NCBI GenBank assembly: GCA_020002185.1
Contig: CM034532.1
Span: forward strand, 48,292,780 to 48,356,779
Direction: 5' to 3'
Length of the DNA stretch: 64,000 nucleotides
Source of the DNA: Paraescarpia echinospica
Taxonomy: Eukaryota > Annelida > Polychaeta > Sabellida > Siboglinidae
A program made the position numbers and the translations under genes. The stretch's first letter is position 1. Each line of letters opens with the position of its first letter. The notes under the pieces are model-generated. The model searched no databases. It saw nothing but the letters and a program-made list of their open reading frames with translations, and was not told the origin of the DNA. Positions 11,340 through 23,070 of the stretch are shown piece by piece.

Positions 11340-11712
11340 ACAATATCAATTACATTTCACAATCAATTACAGAATACCAATTCCTCCTCTAAAATATCAA
11401 GTTCAAGTGTAAATTTGGTGTTGAAGTAAAAGTAGCACAGCAATAGTAGGCATGCTCAACGACAACAAATAACATATTTTAGAGCAGTTTTATTTAACAA
11501 ATAAACTTCCATTTAAAGTTTGAGTGCATTTTAATGAGAGTAGTATTAGTTTTTTTTATAAACTAATAACTTACATAATGTAATGAAAATTGAATCGACT
11601 TTCTGTCACCAATTACAACATTTATCCAATTCTGATTACTTTTAAAAACCTTAAAAAAACTTTAAAAAATGGCACTTCAATTAAAATTACAATGTAATTT
11701 AGTTTGACTGCA
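11340..11712 (+). repeat. Dispersed repeat, copy 1 (partner near 35.1-35.5 kb)
   Basis: The block AACAAATAACATATTTTAGA and the sequence after it (AGCAGTTT, then AAAGTTTGA) recur in the same order and orientation at 35208-35304. Weaker AATTAC-rich similarity extends over about 370 bases on both sides, ending in a shared GACTGCA. This is an interspersed element of unknown class, possibly a non-autonomous DNA transposon. No coding capacity is visible. Confidence 0.5.
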
Positions 11713-14700
11713 TGTCAAACAAAATAATAAAAGGTAGATATGCTAGGTGCAATATCGTAATTATGACATGAATTCTCCAGATAATAAACTGGGCAGAAAT
11801 TACACTGAAAATATACATTTGATGTAAGGTAAACCTCTAATTCCTTTTACTTAATTTACTATCTGGTAAATTTTGTCTAAATAAAACCATCACGGATGCT
11901 TCCTGCAACCGTAGATGAAGCCCTAAAAGTTTGGCTCCGGAGATGCAAAATGTCTAGGAGAAATGACATAACATACATACTGGGTCCTCTAGCTTGATGA
12001 TAGTAAGATAATATCTGCAACACAAACCCTGGCAGCAGAAGACTGATGAGTTGGCCTTGACAGGTATCTACTACACATTGTCCACCCACCACAGTGCCAC
12101 CTGTCACCTGCAGGTTTGACTACCATCAGAGTTGTGAGCAATCTGGGGTGACAGAATTTGCCACCAACTGTCTATTATGCTGTTGAATAACCACCCCCCC
12201 CCCATCTGGCTTGACCCGATGACCCTGCATCCACTCGTAGTCAATTTTGACTGCAGTTAGTGTTCGCTGTCACGAGTTCAATGAAAAAGTCATTTCCCAA
12301 ATTGTTTATGCTGTCTTTTGGTTTATGGTAGTCATAATTAATTAAAATCACCAGAACCCAGTTTAAATTTCATGTGGTTGAAGGACAGCTAACTACCCTC
12401 ATAACTACAGGAAACCAAAGCTGTACTTATAACGTTATATTAACCAACGTAATATGGTCGGAGTTCTAATTTGAAATGTTTAACAAAGTTTACACAATTT
12501 AATATGTAAAATATAGTTCAAGCTAAAGGTAGTTTAATGAGCAAACTTATAAGTGAATATTCAGCTACAATATTAAATCAAACTAACTTAAAACAAAATG
12601 TGTTGATACTAACTATAACGATAATAACACCAGTATGAATACAAATACCTTTATGTCACAATTTGTATTTCTAATCAGAATTGTTAAGACATTTTCACAT
12701 GACAGTTTACAAAAATGACATCATCCAAACGGTGCTCAATTACTGAATTTGGACCGGCATCTAACCTTAAAATACTATTAACTATGAATACACAAAATAA
12801 ATATATATATAGATCTATATATCGAACAAAAATAAAAATCATTGTTGTACAGTATTTACCAAGCCTTCACCCATCTAGAGACCACAAGGATTAGTTTATT
12901 AAATATATATAATTGCACAATGCATAAAACAATCTTAAATATTATTAACCGGTGTACGTATGTTTTTTAAAACCATCAATATCATTGTTAATTGCTGGTA
13001 TCGTCCCTGTTGATGTTTCCTAAAATCAGCTACATATACACACGTTGTTACAAGCAATTTTAAGTTTCAAATAATTGCTCCTGTTGACCCAGTGTTGGGG
13101 AAAATAAAGTGTGCCGCAGTAGGCAAGAAATAAATGCAATTTTACACTAATTGTGCAATTTACTAATAATAATGTCAGACGTGACATAGAAGCCGCATCA
13201 TCCTTCAGATCATTATACATAATTACATCTAAATATTTGGCCTTTTCAACTTACTGCGTATACCAAGTTTGCTATTGTTCATGTGACTATGTTGGCATAT
13301 GCAGTCATATGGTAACATTGTGGTTGGACGCCTACTTATGACGTGCACAGAGTGTTTTTGTGATATACATTACAAAATAATTTAAAAACCAAACACAGAA
13401 CACATCATTAATATGATACAGTAAAGGCTGAAGATCACAGCCCTGAACTAAGCACAATAACAAATTTTATTAACACATAAAAGAACTTACCTTTTACATA
13501 AATCACCAACATAAAACTGTTTACCAGACCAGCATTGTTTGACAAATTACTTTAAACCATTGCTGAAAACTATAGATAAATATGGACATCAAAAACAGTT
13601 TGATACGTATTAAAAAGTAGCGCAACCTTACATAAAACAAAACATTAGTTTTTTTTTTTAAATACATAAAAAAAATGCACACTTTAATTTGGAACTTTCC
13701 ACTTTGGTTAAACATAATATATAGTATTCAAATGTTTACAAAACCATAGTATCCATGCAGTTATTCATGGTTTACTGTGCACAATTTTAAGTCATAAAAA
13801 TAAATGAAATGACTGAAGATAATATAATGGAAAACCAAGCAGCCATTTGTATCAACAGACTTCCCTTTTATAGTTTAAATTATGCAATTTGAGTGAACAA
13901 AATGTTTTAATTCCTAAACTACCGCCCTTTTTGTTTACCTAAAGTTAACACTTCGGTAGTTGTGACACGTGTCTTCTATCAGCGAGGAAAAATAGAGAAA
14001 TACCAAATGAGTGATCATGAGCCATGGTCAATTCTGATCAATCAATTCCACTTCATTTCAATTCCATTTAATCAATTGCAATTTTACTTACAATTTCTAT
14101 CTTTCAATTCCAATTACATTCGACCAAGTCCAATTATCGGAAATATGTCATCAAGAAGTGCTAAGATTTCTTTGTTTTGGTGCACCAGAGCATTTGTTAA
14201 AATTCTGTTCAAATCTCAGTGAATGGCTGGGCATAAAAAAAATTTGGTTTCAAAATAGCAAGTTGATTTTCATCCAAATGTTAAGATAAACAATGAGAAG
14301 CATGATAAATATCGAATCATGTTTAGGCATGATCAAAATGCTGCTACAAATCAACTAAGCAACTAAACTGAATACAGTTCAACCTTTCGGAAGCAACTAT
14401 GTAAACCATAAGTAGATCCAGACAGATTTGACCAAAATGCTACTTTGAATTAAACTGACTGCATTTGAGAGATTATAGTTTCGATTTGTTTTGACTCAAA
14501 TTTCTTCAATTACATTTTTAACATCAAGCAAAAAATTAAAAATTACATTCGTTACACAGGATTACTACCAGAAATATTCCCCATGTTCCTGAAATATTTC
14601 CAATATTCCAGTGATACTTGCCATATAACGTTTTAAGGTTTAATTCCCACCAAAATAGTTAAGTCCTATGTACATGAGACAATAACAACATGAACAGTGT

Positions 14701-17700
14701 GTACCTTATTGCAATACATATGGTATACTGTCTAGAATAAACTCCAGTGAGTGCAACTCAAATGAGAAGTTCTCTGAATAGAATCAAATCAATCATTTAG
14801 CACCAGAGCCAGCATGATCAGACAGAAATACTAAACATTTTGAATGTGTTTAACAAAAGATTAACAAAGGTTGCATTCTTGGAGCACTTAATTCGCAGCA
14901 TGCTTGCTTTGTTTGACTGTACGAAGTGACTTCGTGCATGCCACGTATTATCAATACTCCGCATTTTGAATATTGTAGTCACGATAATGACACTTTGAAA
15001 AGGCTCTGACTAAAAACGACGTGCTGTTGATATAATTGACATGCAGTAAGCAGGACCATGTGAATTGATCACACAGGCGATAGTCGCTACCCACATAAAC
15101 AACAATGAATATCGAATATCAATGTGAAAAACGCACATCTAAAAAACGGCATCTCCAGATATCAGTCCGACAAATGCTGCCGACTGCACATGTACACATT
15201 GGTCACACTGGCACAATTTCACACGGTACACCGTCGTCGCATTACCGAAATATTTACCATTGAAAATTATGAGCCAGGCAATCAGACAGTGCCCATTTCG
15301 TTGAGTCCTAGAAGGCATAGTGTCTGATTTATAGCAGCTACAAACACAGCCCTGCTCCTTCCACTTGAAAATATATCACAGGCCTGCACATGAACTGTCA
15401 AAAAATACCAAACTGCACCTACCTCCAGCCTAAATATACATGGCATGCACGAAGCACATTATCTGCAGCCTTCAAAGAAATAACACATGTACTAGAATCC
15501 CGTTTCAATTTCCATGGCAACCATTCAGGACTATATTTAGCACGCTCATTACACTGTCCATTAATTTGCAAATTATCTCACTTTTCACTGACCACTGGAC
15601 TGCCAGTGCCTGGCTGATGTGCCATTTCAGCAGGCCAGCTGCATTCTAATTCTCCCACCAGACCAGCCGCCTCAAAACTCTATTCCACAATGGACGTGGA
15701 GCTGAACTTATATTTCAATGCATTTTAAACATTTCCCAGAGGCTTGGCCACACCAACTAACCTTTAAAATAGACAGTACTCAATGCCCTTCGCTCTGTTG
15801 CATGCTCACATCGAGATTAGAGAGAAATTTCCCCGGTAAAATGTCACATTTGTTCGTCCGTAAACATCAATATGGACTGCACTAATCGAGTTCAAATGCA
15901 CACATATGTGCCCCAGTCTGTTCAATTAATATTCAATATTATTCATAGAAATGGAAAAGCACTGAGCAGTAAACCGGGGCAGACAGACAGCAGGCAAAGC
16001 TGATATCATTTAATCAGCTCTGGCGATGAGATAATGTGGCGCAAAATTTCGGCATTATCACATTTTAAATTTTTCATGACCTCTGTCACACGGGTGCTGG
16101 TTGTTGCTGCTGACGCTAAACACAGGATAAGTGAAATAACAATACCTTTTGTCAAATAGCAAATGCTCCACTGGCAGCAAAATATAATTCACACAAAATT
16201 AATAATGTAATATGCACTTTAAAACCTCCCTCAGGCCCTCTAAAGCATCTGCACCAATGTTTGTTTTTCAACCGATGACAATCCCGCGGGAACTTGTGAG
16301 ATAATGCCTCGGAATTCAACAAACACTGGTTCTGTGCACCTACTTTCTCAGCCTTACACAATTACACCAACATCCATGGACATTAAAATGCTTCGCGTAC
16401 TCTGTAAATTAAATTGTTTAATATAACTTAAAGAATGAAAAATTCGTATTACTTTTAAAATACTTACACATAATTATATTATATGACAACAAAATAAGTT
16501 GACACAAAATTAGAATGCATTTGATATTTAAACTTTACAATATTGTAAGTTTTAAATACTATTTATGCATCACCTGATCACTATGTCAAAAACTATGAAT
16601 TCTTAAAATAAAACCCAGTATCTAGTCCTTATATATTCTAGAACCATGAAAAGCAGTTTTCACTTCATCCCTTTGACACTCAAATACAGACTCCTTTTGC
16701 ATTTTACACAATCAGTATTTGTTCACAAACATGCATACCTCTAGATATGTGCCAGATACAATATTCACATAGCTGAGAAAAATGTATCAACAGAAATAAA
16801 ATCACTGAAAAAACTCTGGAAGTTTATATATATTTAAACTTTCAGATGTACACACACACGTTTCATGTTTAGACACATAGTGAAAGTAAACATGTACATA
16901 TGCTTAGAAGGTTTAATGATTATTTTAATCATTTAAACATGAACATAACAGACAAATTAGTCTCAATTGAAGTTGAAAATGTCCACATGTGTGACAGCTA
17001 AGTGAAAGAACAGGTTTATTAGACGGGAACTACCGTAAAACATTTGACTCTCAAAACAGTAAGTTAGACCACAATTTAAATGTTTAGTAAAAATAATGAA
17101 ATACGACTCCTGATGGACAATCTGCAGCATTATGAAGCAACAATGACATGCATACCCGTGGCAGATGTACCAAGAAATAAACCACAATTTTATAGACAGC
17201 CATATTCTATGAACAATAGACCAACCGCAATAATGATCAAAAGCGTTCTTGTGAAACGCAGACGAAAATTTTATCACCACATTTAAACCGCTCAGTTGAA
17301 GCCAACCTAACCAGGCACGTAATACGGAGGGTATTTCTCCTGCAAAGGGTAGATAGTATGGACCAGAGCACAGGCATTGTGGACATAACACATCACCACT
17401 GATTGAAACTCTTGCTGCTGGATCCATTCACCAAATAATGTTGTTTGACCTTTCCTAGTGCCAACACAGGGAAATACAGGTGTGTTTGTTTTCTTCATTA
17501 TGTGCCTTACAGAGGGGCCTGGTGCAGGGCAAACTGTGAATGGCAGTCACACACACCTTCTATTCAGCAATTTTCCCCTTGGCTGCCCTGCTCATTGGCA
17601 GGGTGGAGAGAAGCGGATGACTTCAAAGGCCCGCACATGTAAAAACAAGTGGGGAGACTACAGAAAAACTACCTGCCATGCTAATAAGGTGGCAGTGCTT

Positions 17701-18230
17701 CTACAAACAGGCGTCTTATGTCGACACATTTCGGCATTAAAAGTGCAGCCATGAGGGCGGGGATTGAGGGCTTTGTGGCTGCTCTGAATGTACAGGTATT
17801 CTTATATTAAATCTGTGCTGCCGCTCGGCTAAAAAACAAGGACATCTGACTAGACAAATCAATTAAGCGCCACAGGGACATCAAGAAGGCTGTCTGTGCA
17901 TATGTACAATTACAGCAGCTTCGAATACGAATGGATCATCCAATTACCGAACATACAAACGTCAAAATACTAGTGACCATCAACTCGTATATTTTCAGAG
18001 GTGAAACAAATGAAAAGTTTATAATCTCACTTTTTTAAGGAGTGGTGTTATATTTCTTGAATCACTTAACACGTCGGCAGTCGCCAAGTAAAAAAGCAAG
18101 ACACCTGCTAAGGTAAAAGTTGCAGTAATGGATACTGAAGATTACAATTAGCCAGAAACTACCACCCATGGGCACTACTTTAGGTTGAATAAATGAACAG
18201 CTTCTGAAGTACAAATAAAGCAAACAGATC

Positions 18231-18660
18231 TTAAAACCTGTGAAGAATATTTTAAAAACAAAACATACAAAGAGTAAGTATAAAGTACAGTCCATGATTT
18301 AAACTAGTCTAAAAAAAATTATTCCAGAACTTACGTAAAAGTTTTTGCTTTAAATCCCTATTAGTTTCTGGTCTTTTACAAACAGGTATCTAAATAATAA
18401 AATGCTTGAAACTGTTAAGTTGATGACTGACAATCAAAATGAAAGGAAAATGTGTTTTTGTAAAATGTTTAAAACCTGTGAAGAATATTTTTTAAACAAA
18501 ATACCTAGAAAACTGAAGATTTGAGAGGTTAGAACAAATGTGAAGTATGTGCTTTATATCTCTATTAGTTTTGTCCAAATGAATAACATACATTTTAAAA
18601 GCATATAAGTTGGTGACAGCGACAATCAAAACGAACAGATATATCTCTATTAGCGATTTG
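18231..18660 (+). repeat. Diverged tandem duplication, unit about 200-240 bp
   Basis: TTAAAACCTGTGAAGAATAT occurs at 18231 and again at 18469. The second landmark, GCTTTAAATCCCTATTAGTTT, occurs at 18349 and in diverged form at 18551, and the third, GACAATCAAAA, at 18429 and 18622. The order is preserved, so the whole block was duplicated in tandem and then diverged. Confidence 0.55.
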
Positions 18661-20325
18661 AGTTGTTTAACTGTAAAAATAATGTCCAGTTCTTCGTAGG
18701 TGCTGTTATCATTGCACTTCGAACAAATAAAATATAATAAGTATTAAATTAAACATTACTGGGCACTAGAAACAAAATTAAGTTAGACATCTGCATTCAC
18801 CGCTTTGGCATGTACACAACTACATGTACATACATGTGCTAAAAATGCATTGCCAAAGTGCCTACAAAGTTGACTTAATGTCATCATACAAATCAGCCAT
18901 GAATGATTTAAATTGGATTTCAACCAAGTACTCACATGTTCAGCCACAGTTAGACAGTCTATCAGGTGATCCTACTTGCACAGTTTAAATGTACACAAGT
19001 ACAGTGTGTGTTAAGTGACCCCTGTACACAGAATGACCAGCATCGACATCACACGCACAGCTGTTTGTGTAGACAATAATAATATTAGCATTTTGCAATT
19101 CTAAATGGCCAACACGTTGCCAACAACAAAATTATTAAATCAATGACAGCTGCAGCACATATTATTACCCAGTCACATTTGTCCTGTAATTGCATTCACA
19201 AACCATTAACATATCTTACAGCGATCTTATCAAATTATCATTCATTTTAAATTTAATGTCAGAGCAAACATGCCCATTCAATTGCCATACAACCGGTATA
19301 CAATACCTATGCACTGGCAATCGGAAGGCACCCAGCCTTTGCATTCTCTCAGTCATGTGTGCCGTGAATGCAAAAACTTAAATTACTCAACACAGGCAAT
19401 GCATAGCTTTCTATACATTTCATGATTTATATAGTATTTAGGCTGTGTAACTTGATCTTTAAATTCAACACCAAGGCCAAGCGCCAAGACCACGCCAGAC
19501 GCACATACATAAAGACTTCATTCATATGTCACAGGCATTCAACAGTTTAAGCATTAAATTAATAACAGGCTACACCTTTGTAACTTATGTATGACTGCGA
19601 TTTCATAAATTGAGAAGTTAGCATACATCGGCAGATTATATATTATAATAATGGCCCTGGCTGCCGGACGCAGAAATTTATGCCCATGAATTCTAAGATC
19701 AAGCCAGATTATGAGGAATTAAAAAGGCGATCTTGGCAGACATTCAATACACAACTTAGTTGAAATGTTGTATAGGCACGGCCAGCAATTTATTTTCGAG
19801 GGAAGATTGCTCTTGGCGCGAACAAGTTCAAACAAGACGAAACCATTTCAACCTCAGTCCGACTGAAATGACCAGTGCGCGCAGTGTAACTTTAGATGGC
19901 AGACCGCCGGCCAAAAGCGGCGTTAGTGTTACGCCAGGCCCACCAGCGCAGTCATGTAAATATTTTAAACAGCATTCTTCAAACGTTCCAAGTGCAAGTC
20001 TTTTTTCCGATCGTCGTCTTCGTAAATACAGTATTTTCACAAGGCATACGTTGCCTCTGATTGCCCTCATCGAACGTTCTTGTACAACAAAAATCCCCGA
20101 AAATAATATTCCATAAATTGTCGCCAAAATTAAAATTTCAAAGTTCGCTTCAGTCTCAGATGCGTACAAACAATGGGGCCTCCTGTTTCTTTTGGGTTTT
20201 CACGCTACTCAGCAAACTGCGAAGCAGTAAAAATCACACAACTATAGCATACATATTAACCGATGAGCTGGAGTTGAAGAAAGAAAATCGTCATACAAAA
20301 TACCAAGAAAATCGCGAAAGTTTAC

Positions 20326-20370
20326 CTCTCCCATCAGCCGCTTATCATCTCCGTTTCGCCATCTTTGTAG
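20326..20370 (-). other. Candidate first (leader) exon of the zinc-finger gene
   Basis: On the minus strand a CAAAGATGGCG element is followed by GATGGGAGAG|GTAAAC, a plausible splice donor (exon end 20326). Splicing to the acceptor at 5031 would give a leader of roughly 120 bases. The exon contains a five-codon uORF (MAKRR) from the ATGGCG. A later ATG GGA GAG would read across the junction for 29 codons to the TGA overlapping the main start. No transcript evidence is available. The assignment rests on motif, donor, orientation and absence of another obvious candidate. Confidence 0.35.
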
Positions 20371-20405
20371 GTTCCCCACAATGCAATGCGATGACCAAGA
20401 TGGCG
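20358..20405. promoter_or_regulatory. Candidate divergent promoter: two outward YY1/TISU motifs flanking a ZNF143/Staf-like site
   Basis: AAGATGGCG reads rightward at 20397-20405 and leftward at 20358-20366 (CGCCATCTT on plus). CAAGATGGCGAC differs from the TISU consensus SAASATGGCGGC at one position. TISU elements bind YY1 and serve short-leader mRNAs. Between them, TTCCCCACAATGCAATGCG (20372-20390) fits the Staf/ZNF143 consensus YWCCCRNMATSCMYYRCR at about 16 of 18 positions. Surrounding DNA is locally richer in CpG than the flanks. In vertebrates both motif types mark housekeeping and bidirectional promoters; their use here is inference. Confidence 0.5.
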
Positions 20406-20427
20406 ACGCCCATGAGCTTTGACAGTG
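20400..20427 (+). CDS. Candidate first exon of a rightward gene (MATPMSFDS...), possibly the CAAP1 leader exon
   Basis: ATG in CAAGATGGCG context encodes MATPMSFDS and then one base of the next codon, followed by a consensus donor GTGAGT at 20428. It is the nearest obvious rightward start to the CAAP1 exons. Splicing to 32418 or 32431 would close this frame quickly (MATPMSFDSGDVLR, then stop), so it would be a short uORF or lie upstream of the true transcription start. Alternatively it starts a different protein whose second exon I did not find. A weak phase-compatible acceptor exists at 32614 but lacks a pyrimidine tract. The donor and motif are clear; the coding role is not. Confidence 0.35.
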
Positions 20428-20795
20428 GTGAGTTTGACAGCTAATGTATTGCAGTTTGTAGATCTAACATTAAGCGCTTTTTATTCACAACGATGCTGTG
20501 TACTTCTTATATAGTTGAGTACTTTACAGGTGCAAATTAGATCGCAATTTTTCACATGTTATATGTAAATAACGATTTGTTCGGTCGATCTGGCTGCGAT
20601 CCACAAACTGTGCAAAGCGTCATTTGCTCATGATAAACACCACCCGCGCGCTACCTTATGTTAGCTTCATTGTCTACAACTGCTACAGTCAAAACAGTAC
20701 CCTAAATTAGCTTTGTTGTATTTTATTAGAGGTATGGTGTGCGGATTAACTGACAGTAAATGTTTAAATTAGCTCCGAATAAGTAATACGCTAGA

Positions 20796-20899
20796 GACAG
20801 TCAGTCCGACAGTAGATGAGCAGTGTCGTGAGTAGAGTCTTAGAACTCTAAAGACTCTACACTTCTGCTCTAGTAGAGTTGTCACTGTCACTGACTGTC
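20796..20899. repeat. 104-bp imperfect palindrome near the divergent promoter
   Basis: GACAGTCAGT at 20796 pairs with ACTGACTGTC ending at 20899. A perfect inner stem GTAGAGTCTT (20832-20841) and AAGACTCTAC (20851-20860) has a 9-base loop. Intervening arms are partly complementary (AGTAGA/TCTACT-type blocks). The structure could extrude as a cruciform or fold as RNA. It could also be a MITE remnant. Confidence 0.5.
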
Positions 20900-23035
20900 A
20901 GGCTCATACTCCCTCATAGTCATAGTCACGTAGACATAGTCATGCCTCATGGTTATATTATATAGGCATCGTATAGTATAAATGTATTATATTGTTACCA
21001 TTCGTATATTGTTCGTCAGCCTTAGCCTAGGCCCTCTATTAGGCTCTATTACTCTGATCAATATTTATTTCTTTTACAAGATATTGCATTGTCATTGCAC
21101 CAATTTTACAAGATCACTATGCCCATGGCCTTCACTTGAAGTGTGCAACATACAATTTTTTTACAATTCAGAGGCTAGCCCTTGCAAATTTAAGATATTG
21201 TACTAAATTAATGAATAGAATAGTATTATCAGCTGTGTTGATTGCATAGCATTGAGCATTGAAGAACTAGACATCACAAAAATGGCTCCAAACAATTGCG
21301 TTGCAGTAACACCCATGAAATTAGTGAAAAATGGCTGCTTCTAATATCCCGCATGTTTTAAAAAAATCACAAATATGCATTCAATATGTATTTAACTCCA
21401 GGTATGTATGTTACTTTAAGAACAAGAACTTTACTAAGCAAGATTCATGCAAAAACGTGCCAGAAATTTAGCCATTATTCCTCATTATCTTTTTAGGAAA
21501 GTTACAATGCCAAAAACAAAACAAAAACAAAACTGAAACAAAGTATTACATTAATAGGTCTACATGTGTTACCAAATCTAAACCATATATGTTAGTGTAT
21601 CAGTGTACAACTGGAGACCTGATGTCCTGAAACTCTGTTCTTTCTTGGCCTGTCTGAAGGTAATAGTCATGTTTAATTCTGTTTATTTCAGACTAAAAAG
21701 GGAATACAAATCCACACAATAGAAGATGGACAATGTCCAGAGCTTTTACAAACACATATTTAAAATTATTTTTAGATTTTCTGTATATATCAATATTCAG
21801 TTATACCATGTTGCCTTGTGCTTTGGCTTGGATAGGGGTTTCTAAGTTGGGGTCATTGTGTAGATCCAGTGAGGCAACAGCAAACAGATATATATATTTA
21901 TTTTAGAATGGCATATTACATATGAAACAGAAAACCTTGACTAGAATGCATACTGTGCCTTTTTACTGAATTTAGATAGTCTGAGAGTTCACAACAGTTC
22001 TAAGAGTACACATTTTGTTGTCAGGCTGCTCAGGCCTGGATGTGATTAAAAAACCTTCAATACTATCAGAAACGTCACAGTTTAGAGAAAGAAAGTTAGG
22101 CACATTTTTCTTCAAAATAACACTGGTTATCAACTACAAGTGTTGACATTATTCAGAACTTTATGAAAAGTAATAATAAGATTAATATCCAACTGGTCTG
22201 GATGGAACAAAATCAGACAACTTTTGAAGTCACCCAGAAATGAGGTGAAATTGATGTGCAATGAACAAAAAATAAGAAATATGATATTTTGTGCTCAGAG
22301 GGTATGACAACTTCCCCAGGTCTACTGAACAGGAGGAACCATGCTTGTACAACCATAATACTACCAGTGACATACTGACTCAAAAAAATGAAACTTGATA
22401 CAGCAGATGCTGCTTTGATCTCTGTCTCACATTCAGTATCTATAGTGCATCTCTTAGTGAATTGATGTAGATTACCTGGTGGCTAGCTTTTGAAACTAAG
22501 ATATTTTTTTCATTATCATTGCCAAAGCATCTTTCACTTTGTAGACCATGTTCCCACTGTGTTGAAGAGATACCCTGTCAGATTTGAACATTTAAAAAAT
22601 TGTGTTTAGATCTGTAATTTTGACTTGGTGAAAATATCTTCACTTACAACATATCTTCGCTTACTGACCTATGTGTACTCTGTGCCATATTTGACTTTAT
22701 TGTATACAGTGTTTTTCTACTGGTTATCTTGGATGGTTTTATGTATTCATATAAATGTATATCTTTTTAACCTTGATCCCATGCGGGGTGGAACCAAATC
22801 ACCCACTCCGTTCCGCCTGTCCCTGCCCTTTCAAGATCTCTCTTTAGACTGTCTTTCCATTTTACTTTTGTTAAGCAAAAGTTTATGTGTGGGCGGTTAC
22901 TTCCATGAAAATCCTAACATTTCCCACACACACCTAACGGGACAGGAAACCAGATTGAGCTCATTCAGATTTTTCAATCCGTTATCATTGATGAAATACA
23001 GTCACATAATGGTGAACAGTTACCAGTATATAATA

Positions 23036-23038
23036 TAT

Positions 23039-23069
<31 letters not shown>

Positions 23070-23070
23070 G
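23036..23070. repeat. TA dinucleotide microsatellite
   Basis: Nearly uninterrupted TA repeats with one TACATA interruption. No function is indicated. Confidence 0.8.

Larger units (their letters stand above)
5031..20325 (-). other. Putative 15-kb first intron of the zinc-finger gene; no coding sequence recognised
   Basis: AT-rich DNA between the acceptor at 5031 and a candidate minus-strand donor at 20325. I see no convincing exon. Contents listed separately: a palindrome (6285-6331), a degenerate minisatellite (6955-7440), a CR1-like fragment (8381-8928), a short TIR pair (10906-11001), a dispersed repeat (11340-11712) and a diverged duplication (18231-18660). AATT-rich stretches near 14030-14110 and 14500-14580 resemble the 11.4-kb dispersed repeat. 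15.1-16.3 kb and 19.8-20.3 kb are less AT-rich. A C10 run sits at 12194-12203 and a G9 run at 8314-8322. A minus-strand GTAAGT donor-like site lies at 13489-13494 without a convincing exon. The intron boundaries are inferred. Confidence 0.4.

Noticed and set aside
16963..17427. 154-codon minus-strand frame
   Set aside because: Composition (Phe, Ile, Cys, Trp-rich) is what AT-rich non-coding DNA yields. No domain, no splice sites, no repeats.
19760..20169. Overlapping frames of 118 (plus) and 113 (minus) codons
   Set aside because: They lie in the less AT-rich promoter-proximal zone, where stops are rarer. No recognisable motif in either.
20061..20444. 127-codon plus-strand frame that includes MATPMSFDSG
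   Set aside because: Upstream residues look random and the internal ATG has the strong context. The frame ends right after the splice donor, so only 20400-20427 was kept as a candidate exon.
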